This document shows, piece after piece, positions 25,861-35,087 of a DNA stretch of 64,000 nucleotides. The DNA is taken from assembly GCA_021790195.1 (NCBI GenBank), contig JAJYIF010000006.1, positions 62,001 through 126,000 on the forward strand, read 5' to 3'. The notes beneath the pieces were generated by a model. The model was not told the DNA's origin, did no database searches, and saw only the letters and a program-made list of their open reading frames with translations. Source of the DNA: Nitrospirota bacterium. Lineage in GTDB: Bacteria > Nitrospirota > Thermodesulfovibrionia > Thermodesulfovibrionales > UBA9159. The translations under genes were made by a program, and so were the position numbers. Positions within the stretch are counted from its first letter, which is position 1, and each line of letters begins with the position of its first letter.

Positions 25861-26511
25861 TTAACTGGAGAGACCTTCGGGACCTTTTTCCACTACGTAT
25901 ATGCATGCCTGTCCGCCGTTTGAAAGGCACTGCTGGCGGGTGACATTTCTTCCGGTAATTTCCCTCAGAAGCTGAAGATCGTGGTCGCAGGCCTCGCTGA
26001 AGCGGACTGCTATCTTGGATATGGGGCAATTAAATTGCTTTAGCCTGAAGGAGTTGGCATTTTCTTCGAGCTCGATGATTCCCCCTTCTTTTTGCATCCG
26101 GTCCGCTACTACGCGAAGCCGGTCAGAAAGGCCGTTTGCTGACGAAAGAAGGCCGTCCATGCCGGCCATTATACGCTCCCTCCTTCTTCTGAACAGGCGG
26201 TCTATCCTGTCTCTTCCCTCGGTACTTTCAAGGTCCATGAGAATGCCCATGGCAAATTCCTGATAAGACTTCGGGAAGAGGTTGTCGGCCTTGTCTGTCA
26301 GCCTGTAGCGGAAACCGGGACGACCCACGCCGTGTTTTTCTACGACATATTCAACTATGCCGCTTCTCTCCATGACCAGGAGGTGCTGTCTTACGCCCAT
26401 GGGCGTGATATTCACTTCCTTGCTCAGACCCTCTACAGACATGCTGCCCTTCTTCTTCAGCGTGAGGAGTATCTTCCCTCTTGTCGCGTTATCAGAGTGA
26501 ATCCGATGCAT
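25861..26511 (-). CDS. SufR-like Fe-S winged-helix regulator
   Basis: 216 residues. The N-terminal winged helix (about 10-75) includes GSMSVEGLSKEVNITPMGVR and the wing KHGVGRPGFRYRLT, as in SufR/DeoR-type regulators. The C-terminal half has cysteines C162, C175, C195 and C203; the CX12C spacing of the first pair matches SufR, which binds a 4Fe-4S cluster and represses suf genes. No suf genes are nearby, but an isc operon is 32 kb away in the window. It may sense redox, nitric oxide or Fe-S status. Confidence 0.75.
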   Translation of the reverse strand: MHRIHSDNATRGKILLTLKKKGSMSVEGLSKEVNITPMGVRQHLLVMERSGIVEYVVEKHGVGRPGFRYRLTDKADNLFPKSYQEFAMGILMDLESTEGRDRIDRLFRRRRERIMAGMDGLLSSANGLSDRLRVVADRMQKEGGIIELEENANSFRLKQFNCPISKIAVRFSEACDHDLQLLREITGRNVTRQQCLSNGGQACIYVVEKGPEGLSS

Positions 26512-26563
26512 AGAGAGAAGTTACCACAATTTGAACTATTTGTAAATAGCCGCGAGACGGGTT

Positions 26564-27904
26564 TTATAGACGGTAGCAGGCCTTTCTGGCCCTTGCTCTT
26601 TCGACTTCTTCGCGCCTTTCCTCAAACCCTTTACGGCCCATCATTCCATATGTGAAGCTCTTGCTTTCCTCCACTCCAGGCTGGTTAAAAGGGTTTACGC
26701 CGTAAAGAAAACCGGTAAAGGCAGTCGCCATCTCAAGAAAATGAAATAGCTGCCCCAGGTGATAGGGGTCTACGCAGGGTATATGGACCGTCATATTGGG
26801 TCTTTTGTTCCTCGACAGGGCCAATTCCGTCGCCTCCTGCTCCGAGTTTATAAGCTCGGCAAGAGAGTGTCCTCCCAGATATGCTATTCCATCCATATCT
26901 TTGAAGATCTCGGGGACTTTGACATCGGCCCCGTGGTCTTCGACCCTGAGGAACATGACAGACTTGTCTTCCGGCCCCTCCATCCACAACTGAAGTTGCG
27001 AATGCTGATCGACAGTGCCGAGAGAAGGATAGGGCGTCGTTCCTGCGCCGAGTTTTCCGAGACTTTCCGACCATAACTGGCAGAACCATTCCGCAAAAAA
27101 CTTCAGGCTGTCCGAATACGGAATCATGACGTTGATGTTTCTCTTCTCTTCCCTGTCCATAAGATAAAGGAGTGTTCCGAAAAGATAAGCGGGGTTCTTC
27201 CAGACCTCCGGATCGGAGCATTTCGGGTGAATATCCGCAGCGCCCCTCAATAAGTCTTTGCTCTTCACTCCGATGACCTCCGCAAGCAGGAGGCCGACCG
27301 GGCTCAGAACCGAGTACCGTCCGCCCACGCCCGGCGGGATGGAGAATGTTTTCAGACCTCTGTCGCCGGCAATCTTTCTGAGGTTCCCCTTTTGAGGGTC
27401 CGTGGTGGCGACAATCCTGTCCTTTCCATTTTCGCCCATGGACTTTGAAAGCGCATCCCAGATGATCATGAACGAAGCCATTGTCTCGGCAGTGCTGCCC
27501 GATTTGGTGATCACATTGACTGCCACCTTTTCGATATCGGTCACCGAAAGGATGGAGTTCATTGTCACGGGGTCCGCATTGTCATAGATAAACACCCTCG
27601 GCCTCTTTCTCAGATTATGGAAGGGGCTCAGGGCCTCGAGGATTGCGCGCGGGCCAAGTGCCGAACCCCCGATGCCGAGCACAAGGAAGTCATCCGAGTT
27701 TTCCCTGATCCACTCCGCGATTTCAGCGACGGCGGAGGTGTCCTGAGAGATCAGGTCCTGGAAGGCGAGCTCCGGCCAATTCTTACCCGTAAGCTCACAG
27801 TGGGCCCTGCTGATCCTGTCCCTCATGGCCTCTATCTGTCTTTCCGAGATCCCCTTTTCCTCCAAGACCTCGGTCATCATGTTGGAGAAATTAAGCTCGA
27901 TCAT
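26564..27904 (-). CDS. pgi: Glucose-6-phosphate isomerase
   Basis: 446-residue phosphoglucose isomerase interconverting glucose-6-phosphate and fructose-6-phosphate. Seen: LVLGIGGSALGPRAILEAL near residues 73-91, VITKSGSTAETMASF, VGGRYSVLSPVG, and the C-terminal NPFNQPGVEESK with the catalytic lysine. Length fits the shorter bacterial class. Confidence 0.95.
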   Translation of the reverse strand: MIELNFSNMMTEVLEEKGISERQIEAMRDRISRAHCELTGKNWPELAFQDLISQDTSAVAEIAEWIRENSDDFLVLGIGGSALGPRAILEALSPFHNLRKRPRVFIYDNADPVTMNSILSVTDIEKVAVNVITKSGSTAETMASFMIIWDALSKSMGENGKDRIVATTDPQKGNLRKIAGDRGLKTFSIPPGVGGRYSVLSPVGLLLAEVIGVKSKDLLRGAADIHPKCSDPEVWKNPAYLFGTLLYLMDREEKRNINVMIPYSDSLKFFAEWFCQLWSESLGKLGAGTTPYPSLGTVDQHSQLQLWMEGPEDKSVMFLRVEDHGADVKVPEIFKDMDGIAYLGGHSLAELINSEQEATELALSRNKRPNMTVHIPCVDPYHLGQLFHFLEMATAFTGFLYGVNPFNQPGVEESKSFTYGMMGRKGFEERREEVERARARKACYRL

Positions 27905-27934
27905 TTCAGCGGCACAGTGAGAACTATTGTCATG

Positions 27935-28348
27935 TCAATAGCCGGGTTCATATTTCGTGCTTTCGCAGACCTCCCTCACACGGTCTTTCACCAGGCGGTC
28001 GTCTTCCCATATCTTTTCCCGGACCTTTCTGCACTTTGTGCGCGGGTTGTAGCCCTCCGGTGCGGCATAATATTTCCCCCGCCCGTCTTCCGTCCTGTAT
28101 TCAACAGGTCTTCCGGTCTCGTAAACCTCTTGCGACCCCCTGCTTGAGATATCCGCGATGGTAGCTCCAGCTATAGCGCCGAGGCCAAGGCCGATGACCC
28201 CGCCTCGCCATGGGTTCCTGCTGTCGAGGAACGCTCCCGCGATGCCTCCGATTGCGCCTCCCGTCAGCGCCCCCTTCTCCTGGTATTCTGTGCAGGCGGG
28301 TACGGCAAACACCGCAAGTATTATAAATATTATCAATATCTTTTTCAC
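27935..28348 (-). CDS. Glycine-zipper lipoprotein
   Basis: About 137 residues from the GTG at 28348, behind GGAG at eight bases; the longer frame upstream has no signal-like start. Signal peptide with lipobox FAVPAC, then a glycine-zipper segment (GALTGGAIGGIAGAFLDS and GLGLGAIAGATIADISS) as in Rick_17kDa/YMGG-type outer-membrane lipoproteins. The C-terminal third is charged, with two cysteines. Function unknown; probably envelope-associated. Confidence 0.65.
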   Translation of the reverse strand: MKKILIIFIILAVFAVPACTEYQEKGALTGGAIGGIAGAFLDSRNPWRGGVIGLGLGAIAGATIADISSRGSQEVYETGRPVEYRTEDGRGKYYAAPEGYNPRTKCRKVREKIWEDDRLVKDRVREVCESTKYEPGY

Positions 28349-28521
28349 TGTCTTTTCTCCGTAGTACCTGTTCATCGTATCTGATCTCGATACATTACAT
28401 GGTAGCAGTCGCCGGTCAAAAGTCAATTGCAGACAAAGAAGGTCTAAGAGCGACAGGAGACTGCCGATATAACGCAGAATTATCCGGCAGTTCACGACTG
28501 CCCTTGATGTATACTATTTTT

Positions 28522-30159
28522 ATGGTGAGCAGAAAGATTGCCGAGCGCATAGACTCTCTTCTATCAAAGGAAAGCGGGACTGTTTTCAAGGACCCCGGAG
28601 GCAGGGTCAGCGTCTGTCTCGTATACCCGAATACATACCATGTGGGCATGTCGAACCTCGGTTTTCACGGTATCTATACCCTTCTCAACGAAAGAAGAGA
28701 TGTGGTCTGCGAGCGGGCGTTTCTACCAGGGGAAGAGGACATGAGTGAATATGCAAGGACCGGCATGGGGATGGTCTCCCTTGAATCGAAGAGACCGCTT
28801 GGCCGGTTTGATGTTGTCGCCTTTTCGGTGTCGTTTGAAAACGACTATCCCAATATCCTCAGAATACTGCGGATGTCGGGGATACCCCTCAGGGCAGGGA
28901 ACAGGACGGGGGCTGACCCGCTGCTGATAATGGGCGGTGCGTGCGCCCTTTTCAACCCCGAGCCGGTGGCGGACTTTTTCGATATCTGTTTCATCGGAGA
29001 GGCCGAAGATATGCTCGGGGAATTCGTGGAAGTATATAAGGCTTCTGACAGCAGAAGAGAGATGCTTGAAAGAACGGCGGGGATAGAAGGATGTTATGTG
29101 CCGCGGTTTTATGAAGTTGCGTATGGCGCCGACGGGAAGATAGAGGGGAGGAAGGCCTTTCATGGTGCGCCTGATATATTGAAGAGGAGGTTTGTACAGG
29201 ACATCGCCGGATGCGCTCTGAGGCAATCCATAATAACGCCCGAGACGGAGTTTTCGGGCATGTATCTCATGGAGGCCATGAGAGGATGCCCGTGGAGCTG
29301 CAGGTTCTGCGTTGCCGGCCACATCTATAAGCCGGTGAGGAAGAAGCCCATCGAGGCCTTAAAGGAAGAGATCAGGAGCGCCTCGGCCTCAGGCAGAAGG
29401 ATTGGGTTGATAGCCCCTTCTCTTACCGATTACTCGTATGCAAAAGACGTCCTTTGCTTGGACGGGATCGATTTCTCCATCACCTCTCTTAGGGCTAGCC
29501 GCAAGAGCGCCGAGCTGGTCCGTTTTCTCAGGAACCACAGGAGCGTGTCTATCGCTCCGGAAGCGGGTACGGAGAGATTGAGAAGGGCGGTCGACAAAAG
29601 GATAACAGAAGATGACATTATCGAGACGTCGCGCCTTATCCTTTCCGAAGGGGTCGGGACCCTGAGGCTCTACTTCCTGGTCGGTCTCCCTTCGGAAACA
29701 GACCGGGATTGCGAGGGCATAATAGATCTTGTGAAGAAGATACGCGGAGTTTCGACTAAGGGGCAGATCGTCCTTACGATCAGCACCTTTGTGCCGAAGC
29801 CTTTTACGCCTTTCCAGTGGCACGGCATGGAAGAGATGGAGGTCGTGAAGGGCCGGCTGAAGCTGATAAAGAGCGGGCTCTCGGGATTGAAAAGGGTCAA
29901 GGCGTTTAATGACGTGCCCAAGTACTCATACCTGCAGGGGTTGTTCGCAAGGGGAGACAGAAGGATTTCAGAGGCGCTGGAGATCATGCTGCGAGCCGGC
30001 GATTGGAGGACCGCGTGCGCCGAGGCGGGCGTGGATCCGTCTTTCTATATATTCAGGCGCAGGGAGTTCGGCGAAGTGCTGCCGTGGGATTTTATAGATA
30101 ACAATGTCTCCAGGGAGAAACTTTGGGAAGAATATCAGGAGGCCCTGCGGGGAAAATGA
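28522..30159 (+). CDS. Radical SAM protein, TIGR03960-like
   Basis: 545 residues from the ATG at 28522. A B12-binding-like N-terminal domain (VCLVYPNTYHVGMSNLGFHG; MGGACALFNPEPVADFFD) is followed by a radical SAM core with C256, C260 and C263 in RGCPWSCRFC (CX3CX2C). Later blocks IAPEAGTERLRR and STFVPKPFTPFQWHGMEE match the TIGR03960 family, often found with an adjacent TIGR03936 protein, not seen here. Substrate unknown. The start is uncertain: an ATG at 28507 or further upstream is possible, and no clear ribosome-binding site was found. Overlaps yggS by 4 nt. Confidence 0.82.
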   Translation: MVSRKIAERIDSLLSKESGTVFKDPGGRVSVCLVYPNTYHVGMSNLGFHGIYTLLNERRDVVCERAFLPGEEDMSEYARTGMGMVSLESKRPLGRFDVVAFSVSFENDYPNILRILRMSGIPLRAGNRTGADPLLIMGGACALFNPEPVADFFDICFIGEAEDMLGEFVEVYKASDSRREMLERTAGIEGCYVPRFYEVAYGADGKIEGRKAFHGAPDILKRRFVQDIAGCALRQSIITPETEFSGMYLMEAMRGCPWSCRFCVAGHIYKPVRKKPIEALKEEIRSASASGRRIGLIAPSLTDYSYAKDVLCLDGIDFSITSLRASRKSAELVRFLRNHRSVSIAPEAGTERLRRAVDKRITEDDIIETSRLILSEGVGTLRLYFLVGLPSETDRDCEGIIDLVKKIRGVSTKGQIVLTISTFVPKPFTPFQWHGMEEMEVVKGRLKLIKSGLSGLKRVKAFNDVPKYSYLQGLFARGDRRISEALEIMLRAGDWRTACAEAGVDPSFYIFRRREFGEVLPWDFIDNNVSREKLWEEYQEALRGK

Positions 30160-30857
30160 AGAGCACATTGCTTTTGGAACGTATAAGCAAAATATACAAG
30201 AGGATCTCCCACGCTGCGATGAGGGCGGGGAGGGATCCCGAGGATGTCAGGCTTATCGCGGTCACAAAGACCGTAAGTGCCGGGCAGATAAGAGAGGCTA
30301 TTGATGCCGGGCTGCGCATCTTCGGAGAGAACCGGGTCCAGGAAGCACAAAAGAAGGTGACGAGTGACGAACTGCGACTGGAAAACGAAGAGATCTCGTG
30401 GCATCTGATCGGTCATCTCCAGAAGAATAAGGCAAAGTTTGCGGTGCAATTGTTCGATCTGATCCACTCAGTGGATTCGGAGGATCTCGCCTGCGAGATA
30501 GACCGTCACGCGCAAAAGACCGGCAAGCGCCAGGATGTTCTGGTCGAGGTTAAGCTCTCGCACGAGGGGACCAAGCACGGCGTTTCAAGGGGCGGTCTGC
30601 CCGGCCTCTTAAGAGTGGTCGAAGACCTGAAGCACCTGAACCTCAGGGGACTCATGACGGTCCCGCCCTTCTTTGACGACCCCAAAGAAGCGAGGCCGTA
30701 CTTCAGAGAGTTGCGGGAATTGAGGGACAGGGCGGCGGCAGAGGGCTTTGATCTGCCGGAGCTGTCCATGGGAATGTCCGGAGATTTTGAGATCGCCATC
30801 GAAGAAGGGGCTACGATGGTCCGGATAGGGACGGCTATATTCGGGGAAAGGGAATAG
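30156..30857 (+). CDS. yggS: PLP-homeostasis protein YggS
   Basis: 233-residue PLP-binding alanine-racemase-like barrel protein: the PLP lysine in LIAVTKTVSAGQIREA, FGENRVQEAQKK, WHLIGHLQKNKAKF, LSMGMSGDFEIAIEEG and VRIGTAIFGER. It buffers free PLP. ATG at 30156 overlaps the upstream stop (ATGA). It is normally followed by proC-yggT-divIVA; here two foreign genes intervene. Confidence 0.95.
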   Translation: MKSTLLLERISKIYKRISHAAMRAGRDPEDVRLIAVTKTVSAGQIREAIDAGLRIFGENRVQEAQKKVTSDELRLENEEISWHLIGHLQKNKAKFAVQLFDLIHSVDSEDLACEIDRHAQKTGKRQDVLVEVKLSHEGTKHGVSRGGLPGLLRVVEDLKHLNLRGLMTVPPFFDDPKEARPYFRELRELRDRAAAEGFDLPELSMGMSGDFEIAIEEGATMVRIGTAIFGERE

Positions 30858-30924
30858 GCGAATTTTATATAGAAAAGACGGGCATTTTGGTATAGAATAA
30901 ACAACAATATTGGAAGCATGAATC

Positions 30925-33900
30925 ATGACCTCGGAAAAGAAATACTGGCAGATAAATACGGAAAAGCTTGTAAGGGACATAAATGAAATCGCTGACAAAT
31001 CCGGAACGGAAGAAGATCTCAAGATGGGCGTTGAACCCCTTCTTCAAAGTACGTTCAAGAAGATGGGGATTGATATCGACATTGTGCAATATGAGAAAAC
31101 CGCTACGAGATTCAAAGGGAAAGCTGATGCGGTTTATGGTTATCTTACGATTGAATATAAGCTTCCCGGAAAATTATCAGAAAAAGCCGGCGTTGGAAAG
31201 GCTGTTGAACAACTTCAGCGTTATCTCACCGAGCAGGCAGCGCAGTTCGGGTTGCAAAAGGAAGATTTTCTTGAAAAGGCTGTCGGCGTCGCTGTCGACG
31301 GCAAACACATAGTCTTCATCCGGTTTACGAAGACACCTACGATATTACAGACGCCGATACCAATTCAGAAAGCGCAAGCCGCCCTTTTTTATGAGGTTGA
31401 GGCCAGTTACGGTTTTCAGGTGTCGGGACCGCACGTTATAAGCACGGCAAGCATCAGCAACCTTCTGATTTTCGTCAGGGCGTCGGCCAGGCGCCCTCTG
31501 ACCGCAAAAGACCTTGCCACTGTTTTTTCTCCCGCGTGCGAGGTCACGAGACAGGCGGTCTCCGAGCTTTATTCCGAGGTGATGAGGGCGCAAAGAAGGC
31601 ATGCGCCTTCGAGAGTAAAGACCTTTTTCACAGAGTGGGACAGAATTTTCGGCGTTGTCTATGGAGAGGAGACCGAAAAAGCTGTCAAGTCTGCTGAGGA
31701 GACCGCAACTCTATACCAGATACCCGGCGGCGCAAAACTTAAGTACCTTCTTTTTGCTATTCACACCTTTTATGCTTTTCTCATGAAGCTTATTGCCATA
31801 GAGCTTGTATCATTGCAGCGAGAAAGCTCGATAGAGTCATTTGTCAAGGGATTAGGCGCGATGGATGATGATGAACTATTCGAGAAGCTCACTTATCTGG
31901 AAAGCGGAGCGGATTTTATAGATCGGGGGATTAATAATTTCCTGGAGGCGGATTTCTTTTCGTGGTACCTCGACGGTTGGAGCACCGGGTTCGCTCGTGT
32001 CTTCCGCAATATTGTACGGACGCTGTCTGATTTTGAACCGGCGACCCCGATTCTTGAACCTGAGTGGACGAGAGACTTATTGCAGAAGTTGTATGAGGTC
32101 ATCGTTCCCAAAAAGCTCAGACACGATCTGGGTGAATATTATACCCCTGACTGGCTTGCAGGTTATGTGGTCGAAAAGAGCGGATATACGGGAGAAAGCG
32201 GCAGCCGTTTCCTCGACCCTGCCTGCGGATCGGGCACTTTTCTTGTTCAGGCGGTCAATCGGGCAATAAAATATGCGGAAGGGCAAAAGAGAATCGATCC
32301 GAACGCCTTGGCCCACCACATACTCGACAACATTGGCGGGTTCGATCTAAATCCGCTCGCAGTGCTGGCGGCGCGGACCAACTACCTGATCGCATTTTCC
32401 AGACTCGTTCCCTACATAAGACCTATTTCAATACCTGTTTATCTTTGTGATTCTGTTCTTGCTCCTACGCGCTACGTTGAAGAAGGAAAGCTCTCATTTG
32501 ATAACACAGTGGTTTTCTCCACCACAAAAGGGGATTATATCTTCCCGGTTTTCATGCAGCAGAAAAGTCATATCGACAAATTCACTTCCATGATGGATAT
32601 TGCCATAAGAGGTAAGATTGAACCCGAGATTTTTGTAAAACAGATCAAAAAGGAATTCAACACTTCAGAAGAAGATACCAAACTTCTCGTCCAGGTTTAT
32701 CGGCGCATAAAGGAATTGGACGACAACGGCGAAAACGGCATCTGGGCAAGATACATAAAGAACGCCTTTGCGCCTGCATACCTGGGTAGATTCGATTATG
32801 TCGTCGGCAATCCGCCGTGGATAAGATGGGGCTATCTTTCGGATGATTACAGAAAAAGAACGCTTAAGCTGTGGCATAGATACGGCTTATTTTCTTTAAA
32901 AGGGCATGAGACAAGACTTGGAGCGGGTGAGAAGGATTTCTCCATGCTTTTCACTTACGCCTGTGCAGACAATTACCTGAAGGATAAGGGAATCCTCGGG
33001 TTTGTCATCACTATGGAGGTTTTCAAGTCAAAAGGCGCGGGGGAGGGCTTCAGACAATTTGAACTGAAAGATAAGAAGGTGCCTGTTAAAGTCTTGGGCA
33101 TGGAGGACATGGTCGATTTAAAACCTTTCCAGGCTGCAAATAAGACATCCATTTTCTTTCTCAGGAAAAACGAAAAGACAACTTATCCCGTGCCGGTACT
33201 TGAATGGAAAAGGAAGAAGGGAGTCGGCCGCATTCCTCCTGAATGGCATCTTGAAGAGGTGAAGGCTAATTGCGCGATAAAGAAATCAAGGGCAATCCCC
33301 GTAAATCTTAAGAAGCCATCTTCATCCTGGCAGACTGCTCCAGCCGCTGAAATAAAGATTTTCTCGAGATTGAAAGGAAAGAATCCTTATAAAGCTCATC
33401 TTGGCGCAAGGGTCGAGCCGTACGGCGTCTTCTGGCTTAGCGTGAAAGAGGTCAGGCCCGATGGTCTCCTTGTGGTCGAGAATATGCACGAGAGAGGAAA
33501 GAGGGAGATCAAATCAGTTAGCGCTGCAATAGAGCCTGATCTGGTATTCCCGGCCGTTAGCGGCGGAGATATAGTGAAGTTCGGGATTAAATCTCACTTT
33601 GATCTTCTTATATCGCAGGACCCCGAGAAAAGATGTGGATATGACGAGGAATATTTAAGCGCAGAACTACCTTTGACGTATGCGTATCTGGTTCAGTTTA
33701 GGGATATTCTCACGAAGCGCGCAGCCTATCAAAAATATTTTCATAAGGAAATAAAGAAGGACGGAAAAGTCATAAAGCGAATACCTATCGCTCCTTTTTA
33801 TTCAATGTACAATATCAGTGGGCTGTCATTTGTAAAATATAGAGTTGTTTGGAAACGCATGGCTTCAAGGATGAACGCGGTCGTGCTTTCCGGCATGAAG

Positions 33901-34233
33901 ACGGACTTTGGAACAAAAAAGATAATCTCGACAGATACCACATCTTTTTTTGCAGTCAATGACAAAGACGAAGCCCATTACCTGTGCGCAATATTAAATT
34001 CAGATATTATCGATGATTTCATTAGGAGCTTTTCATCCGCGGGTCGTGGGTTCGGCGCTCCTTCCGTGATGAATAATCTTGCAATTCCGAAATTTAAGGC
34101 CGATAATAAAATCCATATGAGGCTTGCTGAACTGTCGGAAGATGCGCATAGTCTGGCGCAAAAAGGAATATCCGCATTGGATGTCGAGAGCGAGATAAAT
34201 GCTCTATCGAGGAGACTATGGAACATAGAGTGA
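30925..34233 (+). CDS. Fused restriction endonuclease-DNA methyltransferase (type IIG-like)
   Basis: 1102 residues. The N-terminus has a PD-(D/E)XK nuclease pattern: D68 then E77-Y-K79 in ADAVYGYLTIEYK, with an acidic helix before it. A helical linker (about 180-400) precedes the methyltransferase core: GEYYTPDWLAGYVVE, motif I DPACGSGTFLV at 431-441, and motif IV NPPW at 629-632, the adenine-N6 (Eco57I-like) type. The C-terminal 300 residues look like a target-recognition region (PAVSGGDIVKFGI, SVMNNLAIPKF). So cutting, modification and recognition are on one chain. It overlaps the DprA-like gene by 16 nt; the region looks AT-richer than its neighbours. Confidence 0.88.
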   Translation: MTSEKKYWQINTEKLVRDINEIADKSGTEEDLKMGVEPLLQSTFKKMGIDIDIVQYEKTATRFKGKADAVYGYLTIEYKLPGKLSEKAGVGKAVEQLQRYLTEQAAQFGLQKEDFLEKAVGVAVDGKHIVFIRFTKTPTILQTPIPIQKAQAALFYEVEASYGFQVSGPHVISTASISNLLIFVRASARRPLTAKDLATVFSPACEVTRQAVSELYSEVMRAQRRHAPSRVKTFFTEWDRIFGVVYGEETEKAVKSAEETATLYQIPGGAKLKYLLFAIHTFYAFLMKLIAIELVSLQRESSIESFVKGLGAMDDDELFEKLTYLESGADFIDRGINNFLEADFFSWYLDGWSTGFARVFRNIVRTLSDFEPATPILEPEWTRDLLQKLYEVIVPKKLRHDLGEYYTPDWLAGYVVEKSGYTGESGSRFLDPACGSGTFLVQAVNRAIKYAEGQKRIDPNALAHHILDNIGGFDLNPLAVLAARTNYLIAFSRLVPYIRPISIPVYLCDSVLAPTRYVEEGKLSFDNTVVFSTTKGDYIFPVFMQQKSHIDKFTSMMDIAIRGKIEPEIFVKQIKKEFNTSEEDTKLLVQVYRRIKELDDNGENGIWARYIKNAFAPAYLGRFDYVVGNPPWIRWGYLSDDYRKRTLKLWHRYGLFSLKGHETRLGAGEKDFSMLFTYACADNYLKDKGILGFVITMEVFKSKGAGEGFRQFELKDKKVPVKVLGMEDMVDLKPFQAANKTSIFFLRKNEKTTYPVPVLEWKRKKGVGRIPPEWHLEEVKANCAIKKSRAIPVNLKKPSSSWQTAPAAEIKIFSRLKGKNPYKAHLGARVEPYGVFWLSVKEVRPDGLLVVENMHERGKREIKSVSAAIEPDLVFPAVSGGDIVKFGIKSHFDLLISQDPEKRCGYDEEYLSAELPLTYAYLVQFRDILTKRAAYQKYFHKEIKKDGKVIKRIPIAPFYSMYNISGLSFVKYRVVWKRMASRMNAVVLSGMKTDFGTKKIISTDTTSFFAVNDKDEAHYLCAILNSDIIDDFIRSFSSAGRGFGAPSVMNNLAIPKFKADNKIHMRLAELSEDAHSLAQKGISALDVESEINALSRRLWNIE

Positions 34234-35075
34234 TAACGCTGGCCGATCCCCGATACCCCCGCAAGGCAAAGGAACGCCTCGGCAGTGAAGCCCCGAATAT
34301 CTATTATAACGGCCCTCTGAAATTCCTCGACCGTTTTACCATGACGGTAATCTGTTCCGATCAAAGCCACGGACTGGAGCTGCTGGAAACAAACCAGGTC
34401 CTTTTTACGATAAGAGAATATGATTTGAATTATATAGGAAGCTGGCACTCGATAATCGAGAGCGAGATATTCCGCTTGGCGATGTTTCAGGGATACGGCC
34501 GGTACGCAAGCAAGAAAGGCAGGAATATATTATTAGGCGAGAGGACGCTAACATTGTTTTCCGCAAAGGGGCTAAATAACGAGACTTACGAATCATATCT
34601 GCTCGACAGGTTTTATCCGCCGCTGCATGAGTTTCCCGAACGCGACGAATATTTCAGACGAGTCCGGGAAGGGGAACTATTAATGCTCTCCGTGTGCGAC
34701 CCGGAGGAAACAAGACAAAGCAGGAAAAATATAATGCAAAGGAACTGGATGGCCTGCGTGCTTGGAGACATTGTCTTTATTCCTTACGGGCCAAAAGGGT
34801 CAAAGACTTATATAACCGCAAAGAAATTGATTGAGGCAAATATTCCGACTTTTACCCTTGAGCATCCTACTTGTACCGACCTCCACAAAATCGGTATCCA
34901 CGGTTTCAATCGCAAGACCGTTGGGGGATTTCTTGAAGAAAAAGGCGCCAAAAAAGCGATTAGAGAAAATAGTAAGGGAAATGCCGGGTCAAGATATGAG
35001 CTTCCGGAATATAGAGCGCCTGTTGCTAACGAACCGGTGCAGACAAAGATGAGTTTCAAAAAGAATGCTCGCTGA
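34218..35075 (+). CDS. DprA/SLOG-like protein coupled to the restriction-methylase
   Basis: 285 residues. The N-terminus (LADPRYPRKAKERLG, then APNIYYNGPLKFLD) mimics the start of DprA. The Rossmann core then departs from DprA (no GSR or SGLA-GID motif), but the C-terminal half returns to it: ELLMLSVCDPEETRQ, RNWMACVLGDIVFIPYGP at about 175-192, and SKTYITAKKLIEANIPTF, matching the RNR-IAGLSD-VLVVEA, SGSLITA, A-E-GRPVFAVPG blocks. DprA binds single-stranded DNA and loads RecA; SLOG proteins elsewhere bind nucleotides. Its function here is inferred to be tied to the upstream enzyme. Translation is coupled by the overlap. Confidence 0.72.
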   Translation: MEHRVITLADPRYPRKAKERLGSEAPNIYYNGPLKFLDRFTMTVICSDQSHGLELLETNQVLFTIREYDLNYIGSWHSIIESEIFRLAMFQGYGRYASKKGRNILLGERTLTLFSAKGLNNETYESYLLDRFYPPLHEFPERDEYFRRVREGELLMLSVCDPEETRQSRKNIMQRNWMACVLGDIVFIPYGPKGSKTYITAKKLIEANIPTFTLEHPTCTDLHKIGIHGFNRKTVGGFLEEKGAKKAIRENSKGNAGSRYELPEYRAPVANEPVQTKMSFKKNAR

Positions 35076-35087
35076 CAAGGAGATTTT

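Noticed and set aside
28486-28515. GGCAGT/ACTGCC palindrome and a TATACT box as promoter/operator of the radical SAM gene
   Set aside because: No -35 at proper spacing; the palindrome has a 6-bp stem and could occur by chance.
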